NCBI GenBank assembly: GCA_947561395.2
Contig: OX387190.1
Span: 26,592,858-26,656,857 of the forward strand
Reading direction: 5' to 3'
Length of the DNA: 64,000 bases
From: Buxus sempervirens
Lineage: Eukaryota; Streptophyta; Magnoliopsida; Buxales; Buxaceae
Below the pieces are notes generated by a model. It was not told the DNA's origin. It saw only the letters and a program-made list of their open reading frames with translations, and searched no databases. This document shows positions 1 through 11,595 of the stretch, piece after piece. A program made the position numbers and the translations under genes. Within the stretch, counting starts at the first letter, position 1. Each line of letters opens with the position of its first letter.

Positions 1-1189
1 TGATGTGGACTTTGGCTCATAAACGACCATTGCTATTGTTGTTTCAGGCATAAAGCTGAGTTAGCTCCTGCTCAAGCGGTGCTTCCTCCTAATCAAACAT
101 GCTGATATATTTGACTAATGTAGTTCCTTTTCGCGCATTTGAGACGTAGTCCCACGTGGAGTTTAGGGTTCATCTTAACTTATTGTGTAGTTGAATGAAA
201 AGAAACAAACCAATATAACAATGCTTGGGGAAGCATGTGAGAATGTTGGATTACTTACCTATTTGTAATGTGCTTGAATTCAGAAATTGCTTTTGGATAA
301 GAGGGTAAAACAATATTCCAAAGATCTTTTTCTTTTTCAGTTGCCTTTGGTATCATAAATTTGCTTTTACTTGAGCTTTACATTCTTGTTTTGCCACCTT
401 GTCAAATTTAATTTTTGTTCTTTGGATCTTCTATTGCAGAACTGCTCATTTTTTAGCATGTCTATCATATCTCTGGTACTCAGTCCAACTGAGTGAGATT
501 TATATAGGAATATATAATTTGCATATGTGGCACCATGTTCAAAACGTTTATAATCAAAATCTGACTCTGGTTAATGAAAAATTCTTTACTAATCCATTTG
601 ACCTATTACTGTGACAATGATCTTGTGGGAAATAATCCAGTTCCATGCTTCTTGTTCTATAAGGGGTCATCTTGATTTGTAACGTGCTTGATAATTTCAC
701 TTACCTATTTAATGTGAGAAATGAACCTATGTTTTTTGGCTTGGAAGTTGGAACCAAGTTTTTCAGTTGTTTACTTTCAAGCACCCTTAACAATGCGTGG
801 GGAAGACTAAAGAAAAAACAAAAACAGGTGTCATACACTTACCTAATTAATGTGAGAAACGAACCAATGTTTTTTGGCTTCGATGGAGGGCATGTAGGCA
901 AGGTATATTTTTGGTAAGTCCCTCATACCCCTGGGGCATTTGAAATCTGCCTTGTCGCATCTTTTCTTGTATTTATTTTCTATTTATTCGGTTTGCAAAA
1001 ACAGTAAGTATACAACGGCGCAATTGTCACTGAGAATGCACATAGCCTTTGCTACTCCTAGTTTGAGTACAAAAGTATCATGAGATTGATATGTAGCTGA
1101 ATGTATAGAATGCGCTTTGTGATGGGATGATTTGAAGGTCTTAAGGATACTTATATATGTTAGGAAGCAGTATAGAAAGAATTAGAATT
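1..1189. other. non-coding flank with a short internal duplication
   Basis: I see no gene here. A 47-bp segment at 698-744 recurs with a few substitutions at 836-882, a spacing of 138 bp. It reads through 'aatgtgagaaa' and 'gttttttggctt' in both copies. A related 'cttggggaag'-type block occurs near 222 and again near 792. This looks like an old local tandem duplication inside intergenic or intronic sequence. The short open frames here have no recognisable domain. Confidence 0.5.
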
Positions 1190-1711
1190 ACGTTAGACAA
1201 GTTCGCAATTGTTATAAGTGAACTAACGGATTTAACGTTCGAACGGCGTCGAACGCCAAGAATTACGTAAGCCCATTTTGCATATGTTATAAGCGAACGA
1301 ACGGATTTAACGTTCGAACGGGGTCGAACGCCGAGAATTACTTAAGGCAATTTCGCATATTTTAATAAGGGAACTATCGGATTTAACGTTCGAACAGCAT
1401 CGAACGCGGAGAATTACAATTGTTATAAGGGAACTATCGGGCGTAACGTTCGCACAGCGTCGAACGAGGAGAATTACAATTGAAATAAGCGAACTAGCGG
1501 AATTAACGTTCGAACGCGGAGAATTACAATTGTTGTAAGGGAACTAGCGGAATTAATGTTCGAACAGCGTCGAACGCGGAGAATTACAATTGTGATAAGG
1601 GAACTAGCGGAGTTAACGTTCGAACAGCGTCGAACGCGGAGAATTACGTAAGGCCAAATGCTTATGTTATAATGGAATCATCGGAATTAACGTTCGAACA
1701 GCGTCAAACGA
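1190..1711. repeat. CGTTCGAACG minisatellite, eight units
   Basis: Eight tandem units each carry a core close to AACGTTCGAAC. Cores start near 1233, 1309, 1385, 1445, 1505, 1555, 1615 and 1689. The outer units are spaced about 75 bp and the inner ones 50-60 bp. Most units continue with a 'gcgtcgaacg' box and end in 'gagaattac'. CGTTCGAACG is a perfect 10-bp palindrome containing TTCGAA. The array is CpG-rich in an AT-rich setting. It may be a subterminal repeat of a DNA transposon; a related block lies at 5860-5980. Confidence 0.85.
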
Positions 1712-3133
1712 TAACCATAAAATCTTCATTTCCACCCAGATTGGGGTGCCATTTGGACCATAGCTTCTCTAACTTATATGTAACCAACGTAGACACTTTA
1801 AATACTCGTACTTGAAGGAATGTTTGAACGAATGTTGGCGTTGGTTACTATTGTAACTTTCAACTTGTGCATAGACCCCGATTATTGTTAGTATCAGGTG
1901 CAAAAACTTGCTGTTTCATATAAATGCTAATTCGGGAATGCACTTGACATTCCTACACCCACACCACACCCCCACTTCTTTCACAGGGCACAAACCGAAC
2001 AACAACACCAAAATACTGAAAAAAGTAATAAAATAAAAATAACCTCTTTTGCCTTAATGGAAGTCATATATTCATAACTTTTGCAAATTAAGTTGATCGA
2101 TCAGTAGCATGAATCTTGTTCTATAAAGAAACGCTGACAAGCACTACAAATAATATTGGACCATGCATTTGCAGATCACTTAGCACTAACTAAAAAGTAA
2201 AATAATAACCCACAACACGAGGGGATGTAAATGAACGACACACTTAAAAACAGATACATGGTGTGATTCGCAGCTATCAATGTTATCCCATACTAATGGA
2301 TCCAGCAATACTAATATGTAAAGAGTCCTATTTTAACAATTCTACAAACATTATCCTTGTGTCATCATACATGTGAATAATGGTACAGGGGAAACACCAA
2401 TGTCAGAACAAAACCAAAAAATTCTAGTCTTGATAGTAAAGACATGAATCAATATACCTGCATATTCCTTTCTCTCATCCAAAAAGAAATGACATATATC
2501 TAGAATTGAAACCAGGAAGCAAAAATATATAAGCAACTGTCCTAAACAACATAAGGAATGGACTATTCCATGTCAACATGCTTGGGGAAGACAACTAGAA
2601 GTCTATGACTAACCACCAAAATGTGGGTATCATGGCAACTGAAAGTTGAATTCTTGGAAAGGCAATCAACTCGTTCATTATGTTAGTAGCTAACATAATT
2701 TCTGCTCCAACAAATGGTCTGCAAGCTGTACAATCTGAAGATACATGGGAATGAGAAAAAAACAAAAATATAAAAAGTAAAAAACACCATTCAAAGTGGT
2801 CAACAGTACTAACAATAAGCATTTATCTGATAGACTGAATATATATTTAGGGAAAGCCCAAAAGTGGCCATAAACATGGAGATGGCCATATAGCATGGTT
2901 AATGCATGGACTATTCCATGCGTGACTTGAACAAGTACATTAATTACAATTGTCGAACCAAAGTAACAGATATACACAATCCTTCCATCATCAAAATAAC
3001 CTCAAAAACCTATATCCACATGCCCAAAAAACCTACATCCACATCCAAGACCTATACATCCACATCTAAAAAAAGAGAGACATCATATCCAAAAAATATA
3101 CATCCACCACTGCCACTAGGGCCAATAACATGA
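1712..3133. other. intergenic, no gene seen
   Basis: No recognisable gene. At 3005-3110 there is a short imprecise repeat of 'acctacatccacat'-like words, directly beyond the 3' end of the transposon-protein pseudogene. Short open frames on the minus strand (2351-2977) are low-complexity and hydrophobic, with no family signature. Confidence 0.4.
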
Positions 3134-4287
3134 CTACAAACAGCCATGGGACCGGGAGCGTGTGCGAGGAGGACCCCTTCTACCATCCGCTGCACGTGGA
3201 GCTGGCGCTTCCTTAGGAGCTGTATGTCGCTCCCCTTCTTGATCATTGTCAGGCTGACTGAGGAAAAAGTCTACCAACTCCTTGTACCGCTGCTGATGCT
3301 GTTGCTCAAGCATTTGAATTCTCCTCATACTGTCTTCATGATTCTTAGTCACCTGTTCTGTCATAGATTGGAGAAGCTGAAGAAGTTGAGAAATTTGGTC
3401 CTTGAGGAAAGATAATTCCTCATGGAAGTGAGAAGGAGGTGGAGAAGAAGGGTCATCAGGGTTAGGAGGTGGAGAAGAAACAAGATGGCCTCTACTCTGA
3501 TGCAAGGTAATGTCAGTGATAGGTTGGGCTTCTTTGACAAGATCAAATTGAGGGAAAGGCACACTAAGACCAGCAACCAAACGGGCAATGAGACAACAAT
3601 AAGGAAGGCCATTAGACCTTTTGGAATGAATAAAGACTTCCAACATTCTAGAACATATCACGGATGGAAGATCAATAGAATGCTGTTTTTTTAAAGCATA
3701 GAGGAACAACAGCTTAGGAAAAGGAATGGACGATTTGTGGGCCACAGGATACAAGTTAGTGCTTTGAATCCTAAAAAGCACTATGGTTTCGGCAGACAAT
3801 TTATTGGATTCAAGTCGTTCACCCTTGTAAACCCATTGACCTCTTGGTTGATCTGCAAGAGTGTCAAACAACTCATTCTTAAACTCCAAACTCTTCGTTT
3901 CGGGATATGGATATTGAGGGTTAGTAACCCTCGGAAGACAAAAGGCAGAAGCAATGAGATCCGGAGTAATCTTAAGAGTAGTTCCCCTCAAGTAAGTGGA
4001 AAAAGACACTTCATCCAGACCTCATGAATATTGGAGTAAAACTCTCTAATCAGCTCATAGGAGGGCATGGTAAAATTATCAAACATCGACTCCCAACCTC
4101 TCCCAGTGAGGCAATCAGTGATATCGGTGGGAAGCTTAGTAAGCCTCACCACCCTCTCTACAATGAGAGATCGGTCAATAAAATATTTCTCATACTTCTT
4201 CCGGTGACTCTCATCAAGAAACGCTGATTGGTCAATCCTAGGTCGCTTTTTGGTTTGTGTAGCACCTGTGGATTTGGTTCTAGGCAT
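3134..4287 (-). pseudogene. putative plant transposon protein, frameshifted
   Basis: Two overlapping minus-strand frames, 4287-3988 and 4009-3134, together resemble the 'putative plant transposon protein' domain found in transposon-associated ORFs of many dicots. The first frame starts with a short basic tail (MPRTKST, KKRPRID) and runs into the conserved RxxxxERxV and EFYxNI region. The second begins at a GTG with SFSTYLRG, the next block of the same domain. The frames differ by one base near 4010-4025, so a single indel broke the ORF. The C-terminal third has a proline-rich linker (SSPPPNPDD), a heptad-like coiled coil (residues about 195-250 of the second frame) and a basic RTRSRSHG end. 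The function of the family is unknown. It lies between two CGTTCGAAC-rich blocks (1190-1711 and 5860-5980). Confidence 0.6.
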
Positions 4288-5690
4288 CTAAGAGTGGAGT
4301 GGACAAGAGGGCAATATGAAGGAAGAAAGAGAAAAAAGAAAATAAAACAAGATGATACACATGTTAAAAAGGAATTTTCGCAGTTAATTCTATCAATAAA
4401 TCCGCAGAACAGCATAAGAAGTGTAATTGGATACGTTAAGGAACTTATGTCATGCAAGAGTAAATAAATAAACTATCCAAATGCAACTAATGCTTTGTTG
4501 ACACATTCTCAATAGTGTCGAGAAGTGGCACACAAACATAGATTTTTTGAGACTATCTCATATGCTTTCTTTTATAGCAATAAAAACTGTTTCAAGGTCC
4601 TTGCTATTCTCTCTAAACTTTACTACTTGTTCTCCTTTGAAGATTCTCACGCCCTGATTTTCGATCACATAACTTGGTATGCTTGTGAAACACTAACACA
4701 TGACCTGACATATCAACCACTCTATTGGTATAAGTGACCCATAAACTCATTATAAATTCTGAATATTCCAAGTAAAAATTCTTGCAAACAGCCTACTACA
4801 ATAATGTTACAAATTCGTTAAACAAATTCCATTTAAAATAAAATTCCCAAGCAGAATTTAAAGCAGTGCAACGTTCACAGTTTAAATCATCAAAATCATT
4901 TACACTAAAAAAAATCTAACAACACATGAAACTCTCAACAAATCTTCCTCAGGTTTCAGTTTCATTCCAATTTCATAAACTAATATGATGCATAAATTTG
5001 AGAAGTATAAAACATTAGATTATCACTAAAATAATCGAATGATATAATCTATCAAACAATTACATGGAAAATTAAAAAGAATCAAAATAGGATACTAAGA
5101 ACACTCACATAACACAAATTGCCATAGCTTAAAGCATGGATTTGTTTTACAAATCCACCATGGACATCATCCCAACAGAAATTCAGAAAGCATGGATGAA
5201 TGTAACAGGCAGCAAAGTGCTAGATTGAGATAAGTTGAAATGGCAATCACAACAATGAAATAAAGCACAGATGCTTTGTTTTACTTTTGTGCATTTTGCG
5301 GGTTGGTCGATGTGTGCGGAAGATAATGGAGTTTAGTGCTTGTGGTAGAGATTGAGAGGGAGATGTGTAGGACTGCTGCTTTGTCAAGAGAATGAGGGAA
5401 TATGGTGAGAAAGAAATGGGTGAAAAAGAGAAAAAACCCAGTGGTAAGATACGTCTTATCAGATTTGGGGATTTGCGTGTCAAACACCAAACGAAGATCA
5501 AATAACCCACAAAATCTCTCGAAACATATAGTAATAGACGATTACAAGTTTCTCAAAGGGATTTGAAACCAAACATTGCTTAAAACAAGCACGAATCAGA
5601 GATTAAAGACCTAAAACCCTACAAGAGACACAAAATTGAAAATGTCTCCATAAACCCATTCCACAAAGCATTGTTAACCACAACTCTTAC
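4288..5690. other. intergenic, no gene seen
   Basis: AT-rich sequence without a convincing ORF, RNA gene or repeat. The minus-strand frames at 5247-5510 are low-complexity and have no family signature. The stretch could be intron sequence of a minus-strand gene whose possible first exon lies at 5691-5830. Confidence 0.35.
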
Positions 5691-5830
5691 CTTTGTTGGC
5701 GAGATCCTCCGGTAAACTCCTCGAATATCTGAGAATCGCCAATCGCCTCCGTTTGCCTCTCCTTTGAAAGTTCGACTTCAAGTTTTGGGGTTTTTGAGAC
5801 ACGTTGCGCGTTTTAAGTTATAACCATCCC
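5691..5830 (-). promoter_or_regulatory. possible non-coding first exon and promoter
   Basis: On the minus strand a GC-richer stretch ends in a good splice donor (AACAAAG|GTAAGAG, boundary at 5691). No ATG precedes it in a long frame, so it would be a 5'-UTR exon. Its downstream exon was not identified. Support is only base composition and one donor site. Confidence 0.25.
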
Positions 5831-5859
5831 ACACGCGACTTACATGGGAGAAGGGGGTT

Positions 5860-5980
5860 TAAACTTAACGTTCGACTGCCACGTCTAACAAGGGTCGAAC
5901 GTCATACTTAAAAAAGGTCAACAAACAGACTTACAACCGTGGTCGAACAAGGAGTCCCGTTCGAACGTCGTAATTGCTTT
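5860..5980. repeat. second GTTCGAAC-rich block
   Basis: This stretch contains 'aacgttcgac', 'gggtcgaacgt', 'gtggtcgaac' and 'cccgttcgaacgtcgtaatt', the same vocabulary as the 1190-1711 minisatellite, but it is not arranged in clean tandem units. It could be the opposite subterminal region of one element enclosing the transposon-protein pseudogene. No clear terminal inverted repeat or target duplication was found to confirm that. Confidence 0.5.
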
Positions 5981-6838
5981 GATTTTATTGTGACAGTACT
6001 CAAGGATTTGCTCAATTATTGAAGAAAGTGTTCCGAAGTTAAACCCCTTTGCTGAGGGAGTTTTGTATGCAATAGTGAGCAAGCTAGCTTTGCAGGAATT
6101 CAGTACTCAAAGATTTGCTCAAAATGCTTGATTGCTGCAGAGACGCACTTGAAATATTTATGAGGAAATTTCATGCAATAAAACTTTCAGAATTATAAGT
6201 TCAGAAAATCCCTTGGGGGTTATGCATTTTGGTTTCTGAGAGTGGTGTTTTCATTTTAATGGGAGTTGAAATAGAAAGAAAATGTTTGAAAGTACTTAAT
6301 TAAAATTTTGATTTGTCTGCAGAAAATCAGAGGAAAAAGATGAAAAAGAAAATTATAATGAGAGAGCAAAAGCAGCAAAAAAATAGGATATAAGTAAAAA
6401 TACAGAATATTTGAGAGCATGGGAGAGTTTCATAAAATCTTGGTCACTTAACTCCTGGCATTTTCAAACTGGTAGAACCATAAATGACACTTGGCCAATG
6501 TGTCTATTTGAAGTTGTTTTCTTGACTGGATACTGATCAACCATGACTAATTTCAGGATAAGATGGAAAGAAGAATAAAAACTCTCGACAGGCAATGTAA
6601 ACAAAATATATTTTCATCTATAATCTCATCAACTACAAGTAATGGCAACATCCAAGAAGACACAAAATATAGAATCAAAAACATACTACTGAAGACAGGA
6701 AGGTACCCTGCCTTTTCAATTTGTTGATTTCAATGTTCCAGGGAAAAATGCAACTCTAAAATCTTGGCAACACAATGAAAAAGCGAACTTCACATGAAAG
6801 AGATAGTACTGAACTAGCATGTATGAATACTTCCAAAC
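5981..6838. other. intergenic, no gene seen
   Basis: No ORF, RNA gene or repeat supported. The next exon expected for the hydrolase remnant (the block following GYPLK) was looked for here on the minus strand and not found. Confidence 0.4.
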
Positions 6839-7146
6839 CTTAAGAGGATACCCCAGATACCCCAAGCAAACTATTGCTGAAGCATGAATCCCTTCTTCAA
6901 CTGCCACCATACAGCTTACTCTGTAACATTAAAAGAACTAGAGTCAGAGCATAAATTAGCACCTGTAATTTATGATGATGTTGTAAAGATTGAAGGAATC
7001 CTTTGTTTGCATCAGCAAACCTTTTCCACAAGTTTCCACAAGATATGAAAGTATAGGAACTTTACCTTGCTCCCATGGACTTTCCCACCAAAACAACAGT
7101 TTTCATCCATGATTCAGTATCATCATATGCAAGACATGAGAATAAA
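6839..7146 (-). pseudogene. KANL3/TEX30-like alpha/beta hydrolase remnant, two exons
   Basis: Two minus-strand exons join in frame across a GT/AG intron. Exon a (7146-7066) ends with VVLVGKSMGAR, and exon b (6920-6839) reads VSCMVAVEEG then IVCLGYLGYPLK. The split Arg codon (AG|A) confirms the junction. This matches the nucleophile-elbow region of plant alpha/beta hydrolases of the KANL3/TEX30 type; GKSMG holds the predicted catalytic Ser. Relatives usually read CLGYPLK, so the extra three residues in LGYLGYPLK look like a small in-frame duplication. Neither the upstream part (HGAGAPSSSDW-type) nor the downstream acid/His part was found nearby, so this is a fragment rather than a working enzyme. 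The biochemical role of the plant family is not settled. Confidence 0.6.
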
Positions 7147-8016
7147 CTGAAAATGTTTTGTGAGGGATCAATCAGTAATTTGAGAAAAGCTTAGAGTTGA
7201 TCAATAATTACATAAATTAGTGCATGTTGAAATGATCATGAAAATAAGGTAGAATATGATATTCTACAATTCATGAACCTCAAACACCCTTTGTTGACTT
7301 TAATAATATGAAATTCTCAAATGTTAAAATACATTCCAAAATTAATATATGTTGGTCATGGTCTCCATAAACGAAGAAAAGTATAGATGATAGATACAAT
7401 AATCAACCCCAAATGGGCCTCCACATTACAAAATCCATGCTTCGAAGTTGTGGGACAAGACTCCGGCTTTTTGACAAACTCGTACTTGAAGGATTCCGCT
7501 ACCTGAAAAGCAAACAAGTCACATAATGAAAAGCAACCCAAAAGCTATAGATTATTCAGAAGTGGAAGCATTCAGCTCAAACTATTCCACATGCAAGCAC
7601 ACTAAGACAAATGTGATTTAGAAGGGGGAAAAGATTGGTAGCATGGAACAAACCTTAATGCGAGATGGTCATGCTGGCACTCTCATTTGGCATTCACTTT
7701 CTCATTTGGCATTCGGTGGCTTGCCATGGGAGAACACAAATGGCTGCCAAAGGAATGAAGATCTTTAGCACAATGAAAACTGTTTTTTGTGAATCGATCA
7801 ATTTCAAATATTACCTGCAGCATTTGAGTGAAGGCATAATTGCCTTGAAGGCCTTGAAGACCCTGGGCCAACATCATATGATCACCAACAGTACTGTGCG
7901 ACACTTGGTTGGAGGAAAGAACTACCTGCATATTTTATCATCTACCTGATAAGAAACAAAGTATACTGTGGTTGTATGGAACAACTAAACAATGAATTTA
8001 AGTATACCTGAAATGC
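7147..8016 (-). other. region 3' of the FAR1-like pseudogene, possible extra exons
   Basis: After the stop at 8017 the minus strand has a donor-like CAG|GTATAC. It is followed by an exon-like open stretch (about 7931-7812) with a glutamine/glycine-rich reading (QGLQGLQGNY) ending at CTGCAG|GTAATA. Another open stretch near 7505-7360 follows a TTTTCAG acceptor. These could be 3' exons or UTR of the FAR1-like gene, but no conserved domain supports them. Confidence 0.25.
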
Positions 8017-10506
8017 TTAAGTATGTGGAGTCAACGGACTAATAGGCATCATAAAAGCATCCCTCATATATGGTGTTAGTGGAGTGAATGCACTCTGAGT
8101 AGGTTGGCTATTAGGCCCTAGTGGCATGAAAGTTGCTGCATCCATTTGTTGTTTATGGTTTTCCTGTCCTAATGCATTGCAATCTATATTGGCGGCTTGT
8201 TTGCCTTTTTTCCGTGTACGCTTGATAGACTGTTCCAACGCACTTTTCTGCCTACGAACACTTTTTTCAACACGACCACCCCTTACTTTCTGTTTAATAC
8301 CTTTTGCCCTTGACAGGATTTCCGTGTCATCTACACTGGTAGACTGATAATCGTTGTCCCCAACGCTATCTCGATTTGCGCAATCCAGATGAAAACTCTG
8401 TTCTGACACATTCACCCTTCTGACTTCACTTTTACTTCCTACTTTTCGTGATGCATTGTCCCCACTGATAGATTTGTTCTTTTCTTTTATCATACGATTT
8501 ACCCCGCTTTCAATTTCTTTAACCAGATCACTAGCAAAATCAGAGATCTCTTCATGCAGTGTAGCCTTTCTTGCAGTTTGGACGAACATGCGGCACAATT
8601 CCCTAAACCTCCATCCAACTGCCGCTTTGGGATCATCACCAACATCAGACCCTTGCTTATATGTAGCCAACCCACTCTTTGCCTCTTTTGTCCATCTTTT
8701 CAAAATATATTCATTGGGTATCTTCCTTATTGTATTTATACGAAGAATATAAAATGCATGACATCACAATATCCCACTGAATTCAAATTTCTTACAGCTA
8801 CAATTCACTGAAGTAGTTGAACGATCAAATGTAACAGTATGTTCACACCGCCTGGGCATGGATGCATTACTGACTGTGTAATCAACCACTTCGCCAACTT
8901 CCCGACAAACATGCATATCACAATTGAGGACACCATCAAGTACTTCTCTCTAAACTAATTCATATATTTCTTCCGTGTAGACATCTCTTGCGGATTCCAA
9001 CATTTGATTTCCCTCGATTGGCAACACTGGAGTACTGTTCATCATCTTGCAATCAGCCTTCAATTCCTCATACCGTCTATCATCCAAGAATTCATCAAAG
9101 TGACCCAAGAACCCTAATAAATCCTTCTGGGAATGTAGATGTGTTTTTAGTGATGCATTCATGCTCTCTGACCTCTGTGTTGTACTCATGTTTGCACAGA
9201 ATGTGTTCCTTCCGTATGCTAGCGACCATTTCTCTTTTTCAGCAAACTTTGCTTTCAACCACTTATTCGATGATAAATCATACTTATTAATCATTGTGTT
9301 CCATGCTTCAATGAATTCATCCGCGTCTTCATACTCATAAACACATCTACTAAAATCTCTTGCGAATGATTTATCACGGTTAAATACATCACTAAGATGC
9401 TTTGCAGCATTTTGGAACATGTGCCAAACACAAAATCGATGGTATGTATCCGGAAGCACCGCAACTATTGCACTCGTCATAGCTTGGTCATGATCTGTCA
9501 GAATTGTCTTCGGCCTCTTACTAGACATATCTCTTACAAAGCTTTCAAATAACCAACTGAATGTCTGCGTGCTTTCATCGTACAATAGCGCAGCGCCAAA
9601 GATTTTTGTTTGTCGATGATGATTAACACCAACAAATAACCCAAATGGTCTACCATACTTGTTTGTTTTATATGTGTTGTTAAAACAAACCACGTCACCA
9701 AAATAACTATAATCTGCCATCATCCCAGAATCAGCCCAAAATATGTTACTAATAAGATCTTCATTATCTAACTGAATGACATAGAAGAAGAATGCATCTT
9801 CCGATTGTTTTTTCTGAAAGTATTCCAATAAGGCTCCAGCATCTCCTTTTTGCATGCCCATCATACGTTTAGACTGCAAATAATTATGACAATCTTCCCG
9901 CATGAATCCTAAGCATTCAACTCCACCTGCTTCCCTTTTCATCATTTCAATCGTTCTCTTGGCTTGTATCCCTGTGGACTCTGCCACATCAATCTCAACT
10001 GCTTGGGCCTCTGTTACTTTTCGGTGCGATCGTAACATGTGGACCATGCTTGGCAAAAGCAACTCGTGATTATGCATCTCCTCAAACACTGTAATGATAT
10101 ATTTTCCACTTGCTTCAAGAACAATTTTTATTCGTACCATACACCCAGTCCTAGTTTCTGCACGCTGTTTTACAACCGTTAAATCCCTTTTATCTGTCCG
10201 GCGACACCCTTCCTTTGAGCAACAAAAAACCCTATCTATGACTATGCCAGTACGTCGATGCTTATGCATTACGTGAATTCTCGTTCCAAATCCAGTTCGT
10301 CTTGCATACTCATTATAAAACTGATGTGCATCATCTTCAGAATCAAACACCATCCCAATCTTTGGTAAATAATCAATCTGTGTTGATTCTTGCAAACCAT
10401 TTACATCCTCATTGATGGTGTCTTCAATACCATCAATTGATCTCGACGACGTCTCCTCCCCAATATCCATTCCCTTCTGTCCTCTATTTACATATACAAC
10501 TGACAT
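8017..10506 (-). pseudogene. FAR1-RELATED SEQUENCE (FHY3/FAR1 family), two in-frame stops
   Basis: One minus-strand frame of about 830 codons covers a whole FHY3/FAR1-type protein, a transcription factor domesticated from a Mutator-like transposase. I chose ATG 10506 (MSVVYV) because it follows an acceptor-like TTCAACAG; MDIGEE at 10470 is an alternative. In order: acidic N-terminus; FAR1 DNA-binding region (FYNEYARRTGFGTR, then CCSKEGCR and MHNHEL); MULE transposase core (FGDVVCFNNTY, TDHDQAM, FCVWHMFQNA, RSESMN); SWIM zinc finger (CSCKKFEF then CHAF); IRKIPNEYILKRW block; basic C-terminal tail. TAG at 8950-8952 cuts just after the transposase core. TGA at 8764-8766 falls exactly at the third zinc-ligand Cys of SWIM. 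The frame stays open across both stops. The first catalytic-position Asp (usually FDTTY) is Asn here. A recent pseudogene is the simplest reading. Confidence 0.85.
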
Positions 10507-10649
10507 CAAATCTCCAACTGTTGAACTCAATTTATTGTGCATGCGGTCACTAAATAGGACTTGATAACAAAGCACATTAAAACATTGACATAGCACACTA
10601 AAGTTAATGCTTTACAGCTGCATCGACCAGTGGAGTGGCTCAACCTCTA

Positions 10650-10935
10650 TAGTAAATATGTTGAATTAATTTCATAACAAGAACAGATTCGTGATGAAGA
10701 CAAAAAAATGTGCTTAATTAAATCGTGAGCAACAACCAACCGAGAAAACAAAAACAGAGTCCCAGAAACAAACGTGCTTAATTTAAATCCTGAGCAACAA
10801 TCAACAGAGAAAACTCAAAACAGATTCATGATGAACACAAGCTCCGAAAATGTGCTTAATTAAATTCTAACCAACAATCAACAGAAAAAACTAAAAACAG
10901 AGTCCCAGAAACAAATTTATATTTCTAAATAAGTA
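10650..10935. repeat. degenerate tandem repeat upstream of the FAR1-like gene
   Basis: Three to four imperfect units share 'gtgcttaatt', 'gagcaacaa', 'caacagagaaaa' and 'cagagtcccagaaacaaa'. The unit is about 70-80 bp, with alternate units most alike. The repeat sits in what would be the 5' UTR or first intron of the FAR1-like gene. Confidence 0.55.
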
Positions 10936-11077
10936 AATAACAAGAACAGATTCAAAGACTATTGAATGTTGTTGAAAACCCCATTTGTTTACAACATTAA
11001 CGGTTTCTTTCATGAATCAAATGCCATGGCCGAAAACAAACCTCTGATTAATTGATAATATTAGTTGAAAATCTCAC

Positions 11078-11330
11078 CTGTTCTTCAAGATGTGCGCTGC
11101 CTTCGAACAATCAAGTTGATGCCTTTTGCAGGAGACGAGTGAAAGAAAGCTTCTGGGTAACAATGTCCAATCAGCGACAGTTAGCGGAATACAAGTGCTT
11201 CAAGACCTGAGCTGCCAATCTTTTTCTTCTTTTACGTTCTCTTGCATTTGCATTCCTCACATCTCATTCCTTTCAGAAATTCCAAACACATTCTTACGCA
11301 TCGCTCTCTTACGATTGACATCGAACACTG
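11078..11330 (-). promoter_or_regulatory. possible 5' UTR exon and promoter of the FAR1-like gene
   Basis: A minus-strand stretch rich in C and T ends in a good donor (GAACAG|GTGAGA, exon end 11078). With the acceptor-like site just before 10506, it would give a non-coding first exon for the FAR1-like gene. No clear TATA box was picked out. Confidence 0.3.
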
Positions 11331-11482
11331 TTACTCGTCGTTGCTATTTCGCTTCAGCGTACGAGGTTTCAAAGTTTTCAAAACTTGCGCGTAAAACCGA
11401 TTTCGCACAAAGTCGATTTCGCCCAAATTGTTTTTCGTACGAAAACTAACGACAGTAACGTGGGAACGGCCGACGTCATTAG

Positions 11483-11595
11483 TCTTCTGTCGCTAACGTT
11501 GCCAGCGACCGATTTTTGGTTTTTTAAACGTTGTGGACGCGTGTCGCGTCCACAAAATGCGTTATACGAAACGCAACACTATTGGCGACAGAAGA
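11483..11595. repeat. 113-bp imperfect hairpin with a 25-bp palindromic core
   Basis: The outer arms TCTTCTGTCGC (11483) and GCGACAGAAGA (ends 11595) are perfect inverted repeats. They extend imperfectly inward to GTTGC/GCAAC. The centre, 11531-11555, is a perfect inverted repeat: 11-bp arms TTGTGGACGCG and CGCGTCCACAA around TGT. The segment is CpG-rich and looks like a small foldback or MITE-like element. I could not define a target-site duplication. Confidence 0.65.

Noticed and set aside
3146-4467. Plus-strand frames over the transposon-protein region
   Set aside because: They are antisense shadows of the minus-strand frames, which carry the recognisable domain and coiled coil.
8764-8766. 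TGA as selenocysteine or programmed readthrough in the FAR1-like gene
   Set aside because: Land plants lack the selenocysteine machinery and a second stop (TAG) lies upstream; ordinary pseudogenisation is simpler.
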